Assembly: GCF_963576615.1 (NCBI RefSeq) | Contig: NC_088708.1 | Span: forward strand, 5,580,001-5,644,000 | DNA length: 64,000 nucleotides | Reading direction: 5' to 3' | DNA from: Watersipora subatra | Lineage: Eukaryota; Bryozoa; Gymnolaemata; Cheilostomatida; Watersiporidae | Shown: positions 61,051 through 64,000 of the stretch, in pieces | Position numbering within the stretch: position 1 is the stretch's first letter | Layout: each line of letters begins with the position of its first letter | Notes under the pieces: model-generated | What the model saw: the letters and a program-made list of their open reading frames with translations, nothing else | Database searches by the model: none | Told to the model about the DNA's origin: nothing | Position numbers and translations under genes: made by a program

Positions 61051-63557
61051 AACCAGGATCACAAAAACGACTAGAATGTCGGTATGCGCAGCGACAGTGC
61101 AATAAAGTCCCTGTAGATGGCTACCAACTGTGCAAAAATCACATACTGGAGGATAAAGAAAGTCCATTTCTGCAATGTGGATATGTATCGGCTAAGACTG
61201 GTAGAAGATGTGTTCAGGCTACACTAAATCCTTGCAAAAGCGAAGGGTAAGATTTTCGTGCCATGATGATGCATCCAGCACATAATATGTATTCTAATTT
61301 GAGGATCATGAGTTTATAATCACAGTTTTGGCACATTGAAAAAAGGATTGACAATGCTTGATGAATACAGACTTGAGACACACATGGTCCAGTGTAGCAA
61401 TTACATCTGGAATGTGGATGATCTGAACAGAATAGAGTATGACAAAGGTTTAAAGGTCAAATCAACTAGTAGGCCCTGGCTTAATGGATTGGGGAGAGTT
61501 GGGTTCACTTCTACATCAGATTAGCAACTGTTTAACTTATCTTGCTATTTCCTTTTGAAAATCAATAATAATATTTATTCCAATTTTCTGTTCATCAAAG
61601 ATCGCATGTTTTATTTTTTGACATGTTATACTTTCAAGTACCAGAATTGCAAAAACGACTAGAATGTCGGTATGCGCAGCGACAGTGCAATAAATTCAGG
61701 CCTTTAAATAAATCTCTTCATAGGAACATTGCAAAAATAATATTGTGGATCTCAAGTTATAATTACTATTGCTTCTATATTTCTAGTAGCTATGCTATAC
61801 TTCATATATTATATAGTTCATTTATATACTTCATATATATATATATATATTATTATAGTTCATATATTATAACTAGAAATTCCCATGTCATACAGCCCAC
61901 GACCAAAGTGATCATGGAAAAAAGAGAGGGTACTGCTGGCTGTTGAAAAAGTAGTTACAAAAGGTCAGAATTCTACAAAAGTAGAATTCTTTAGTTGCTA
62001 AAGACATAGACAAAGACAAGATGACGGCCAGTGTGACGACATGGTGTTCTGGGAGGTTGTATGTCCATGATAGTTGTCAAGTTGTTTTGAAATGAAATTC
62101 AAAAGGTCAATTATGCAAAACAAAAGGTTGTATAAAAATCAGACCTAATCTACTACTATCTCAAACCTATGTTTTACAACAATAAAATAAACATTAATTC
62201 AAGCTGTAGGCCTAACCTACTGTACGTAATTTAACTAACAACAGCAATAATGAAATATATTTATTATATCTCTGAAATGCAATATTAAAAGTAAAAAGGC
62301 AAGCTGCCGTGTAATATACACAGTTTGAAAGTTGTGTTGGAAAGTTGAAAGTTGGTTTTTTTGAATGTAGAATGGTTTTGACAGCGATATGTAACAGAAA
62401 GCAAGCATTAGCATTAACGCGTATAGAAGATTTTTGTAAACTGGAGTAAAATGAAGAAATATTCTTGTCACAAGGGGGCATTGTAGTTTGGCCATAGCTT
62501 GTGGATAAGATGTAAAGAAATCTGGCTAATGTTCCTATTACCTTCGGTAATTGGACAAAAAACATAGGCTGATAAACTGTGTACTACACTTTCGTACCTG
62601 TAAATCGGTCTACGCCTCAAACTGTCTACGTTAATTAAAGAAACCTTCTGCAATTAGACAATGCAATCATTATATACTTCGATGTTGTAAATTCTAACGA
62701 TTATTCTTATAATTAAATATTATAATAATTTTTTTATAAAATCAAGTAATTCGAATAATAACATCGGCAAAAAAGAAACGATAAATTTTCAGTACTTTTA
62801 TGTTAATTACAGAAACCTTTGGCAATTAGACAATGCTATAGACTGGTGAAATGTGCACGTTTTCTCATGAAATGCGCACGACTTACTAGTTCTACTATTT
62901 GTCGCACGGCCTTATTGACGTTTCGTTGGCCGGTCTTAAATTTGATTAGAACAAGCTTGTCAAGTTTTTATCGCAATCTTTGGCCAAATTAATCTGTCTA
63001 TTTATGTATAATCCGATCAGATGGGTTAGTTTTAGGGTCTTGCGGTAACCTTTCAAAGACTTGGTAACATATTTAATTAGGTTTATATGTGTTTTGAATC
63101 GTTATTATATTTATACGACTCTACACAAAAATGGTTAAATTTGTTGAGATTTCGGAACAAGGGTTTGCAACGGCCGTTAATGAATAATTTTCGGGGGTTG
63201 TGTGCACATGTGCATTTATCATAAATCTCCCAAACCAATCGCTTCGCTCGTGTTTGGTCGTGGGATTACTGCTATCTCTGTTATAGTTCATATATTATAA
63301 TTACTACTATCTCTGTTATAGTTCATATATTATAATTTCTACTATCTGTGTGCTAACCATTGCTAGCCCATGTTATTGTAGTAGTCTTTGTCTTCAACAC
63401 ACAACAAGAATTAACCGAGCGAGGCGCGCTGCTGCTAAGAAGCGGAAGTCTTGCCTTTCCTTAACTTGTCAATCAGTGCTGAGGGAGTTGGGTGATTATG
63501 TTGAAGAAGGTTCTGCGCCAAGTGTTTTAGCTGATACTGGGCAATCTTTATTAGCTG
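61047..63557 (+). CDS. KANSL2: KANSL2-like NSL complex subunit, N-terminal two exons
   Basis: Exons 61047-61246 (66 codons plus GG) and 63382-63557 (T plus 58 codons plus G) join in frame; the gene continues beyond the window. KANSL2 is a subunit of the MOF (KAT8) NSL histone H4 acetyltransferase complex. The start has an excellent context (CACCATGG). Two Cys/His zinc modules of the zf-C3Hc3H type are visible: C11, C18, C29, H32 and C44, C55, C70, H73. The last two ligands lie at the start of exon 2, which strongly supports the splice. The link HILEDKESPFLQC (32-44) is typical of KANSL2 and of its relative INO80D; the text after the second module (CLQHTTRINRARRAAAKKRK) fits KANSL2 better. The promoter faces cyclin T. 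Intron 1 contains an exact partial copy of exon 1. INO80D is the main alternative. Confidence 0.85.
61650..61694 (+). pseudogene. Exact 45-nt copy of KANSL2-like exon 1 sequence inside intron 1
   Basis: Identical to 61062-61106, which encodes residues about 6-20 including zinc ligands C11 and C18. The identity stops sharply at both sides. No donor or acceptor makes it a usable exon, and the frame leads into AT-rich sequence. Confidence 0.9.
61695..63264. other. Rest of KANSL2-like intron 1
   Basis: AT-rich, with TA microsatellite at 61835-61860. No other exon-like sequence was supported; a possible exon after TAATCACAG at 61327 was considered but does not fit the family. Confidence 0.45.
63265..63345. 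repeat. Short direct repeat, about 35-bp unit, 2-3 copies
   Basis: Units of CTCTGTTATAGTTCATATATTATAAT... just before the exon 2 acceptor of the KANSL2-like gene; part of the unit also occurs near 61853-61875. Confidence 0.8.
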
Positions 63558-64000
63558 GTTAGTACATTTACTGATAATCCGTGAATAGTACAAGGTCTGA
63601 TCCAAAAGTTCCCGGAATGGAGTTGTATTCTCGTGCATATTCGCACGATAGAAAAACCCATTGCAGGGTTGGCTGGGAAACACCTCTGGAGTGTTGTCAC
63701 AAAATTTCAAGCTGCTATAACAACGCGTTCTCATGTGAGCCGACGATATGTCAAGGTCTGTCAGGTGCTTTCGTCGAATAAAAATTTTTTTTATCGTCAT
63801 GTCTAATAAACCAGAATAGCCATTTGCATTAAATTTTGGGTGAAATTAGGGAAAACAAGGATATTACGACCTTTGAAATAAAGTTTTGATCATACCTGAA
63901 AGCTTCCTTAAAATCGTTGCAAGCGTGCATCCTGAGCTCGTTTTGGTCATCAGTTAGCAAGCTTGGCACGAACTTCGCTGCAGCTCGTTTAAATTGTTAA

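Noticed and set aside
61336..61524. Possible second exon of the KANSL2-like gene after an acceptor at 61327
   Set aside because: It lacks the Cys-x2-His ligands needed after exon 1; the exon at 63382 supplies them in frame.
62212..62565. Minus-strand open frame of 117 codons in KANSL2-like intron 1
   Set aside because: Hydrophobic and AT-driven composition, overlaps another frame of similar length, no family recognised.
1..64000. CRISPR arrays, bacterial operons, rRNA or intact tRNA genes
   Set aside because: The tandem arrays have no unique spacers, the genes have introns, and no canonical rRNA or cloverleaf sequence was seen.

Overview
This is metazoan nuclear DNA. It is AT-rich, its genes are split into small exons (46-335 bp) by GT-AG introns, and transposon-derived repeats and minisatellites fill much of the space between. 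Nothing bacterial or viral was seen. The gene content (cyclin T, ANKRD39, KANSL2-like, an HSL-family hydrolase) is bilaterian. An invertebrate, possibly a lophotrochozoan, fits best, but no single sequence settles the clade.

Five protein-coding genes could be rebuilt exon by exon with compatible splice phases. (1) Minus strand, 6025 to at least 2144: an alpha/beta hydrolase of the hormone-sensitive-lipase / arylacetamide-deacetylase type, five exons, complete catalytic triad, last exon not found. (2) Plus strand, 15133-16700: ANKRD39, three exons, 184 aa. (3) Minus strand, 20677-19237: a four-exon, 165-aa protein that I do not recognise, convergent with ANKRD39. (4) Minus strand, 57149-24916: cyclin T, the regulatory subunit of P-TEFb, twelve coding exons over 32 kb, 449 aa. 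(5) Plus strand, from 61047 past the right edge: a KANSL2-like (NSL complex) protein, first two coding exons. Cyclin T and the KANSL2-like gene are divergent and lie 3.9 kb apart.

Region by region: 1-2.1 kb holds tandem repeats. 2.1-6.0 kb is the hydrolase gene. 6-15 kb is gene-poor and holds copies of one interspersed repeat family, tRNA-like SINE pieces, a 300-bp duplication and a truncated LINE. 15-20.7 kb holds ANKRD39 and the unknown gene. 20.7-24.9 kb is intergenic. 24.9-57.1 kb is cyclin T, with introns loaded with DNA transposons: hAT-like elements with 8-bp duplications, Tigger/pogo-like elements with TA duplications and foldback elements with TTAA duplications. 57.1-61.0 kb holds a satellite array and a decayed Ty3/gypsy element between the two divergent promoters. 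61.0-64 kb is the KANSL2-like gene.

Cyclin T and the KANSL2-like protein both act in transcription (pause release by CDK9; histone H4 acetylation by the MOF-NSL complex). Nothing beyond their adjacency shows co-regulation. No wholly new multi-gene system was found. The best leads are the unrecognised four-exon gene, an exact 45-nt copy of KANSL2-like coding sequence inside its own first intron, and a large inverted pair of transposons flanking an in-frame block of cyclin T exons.
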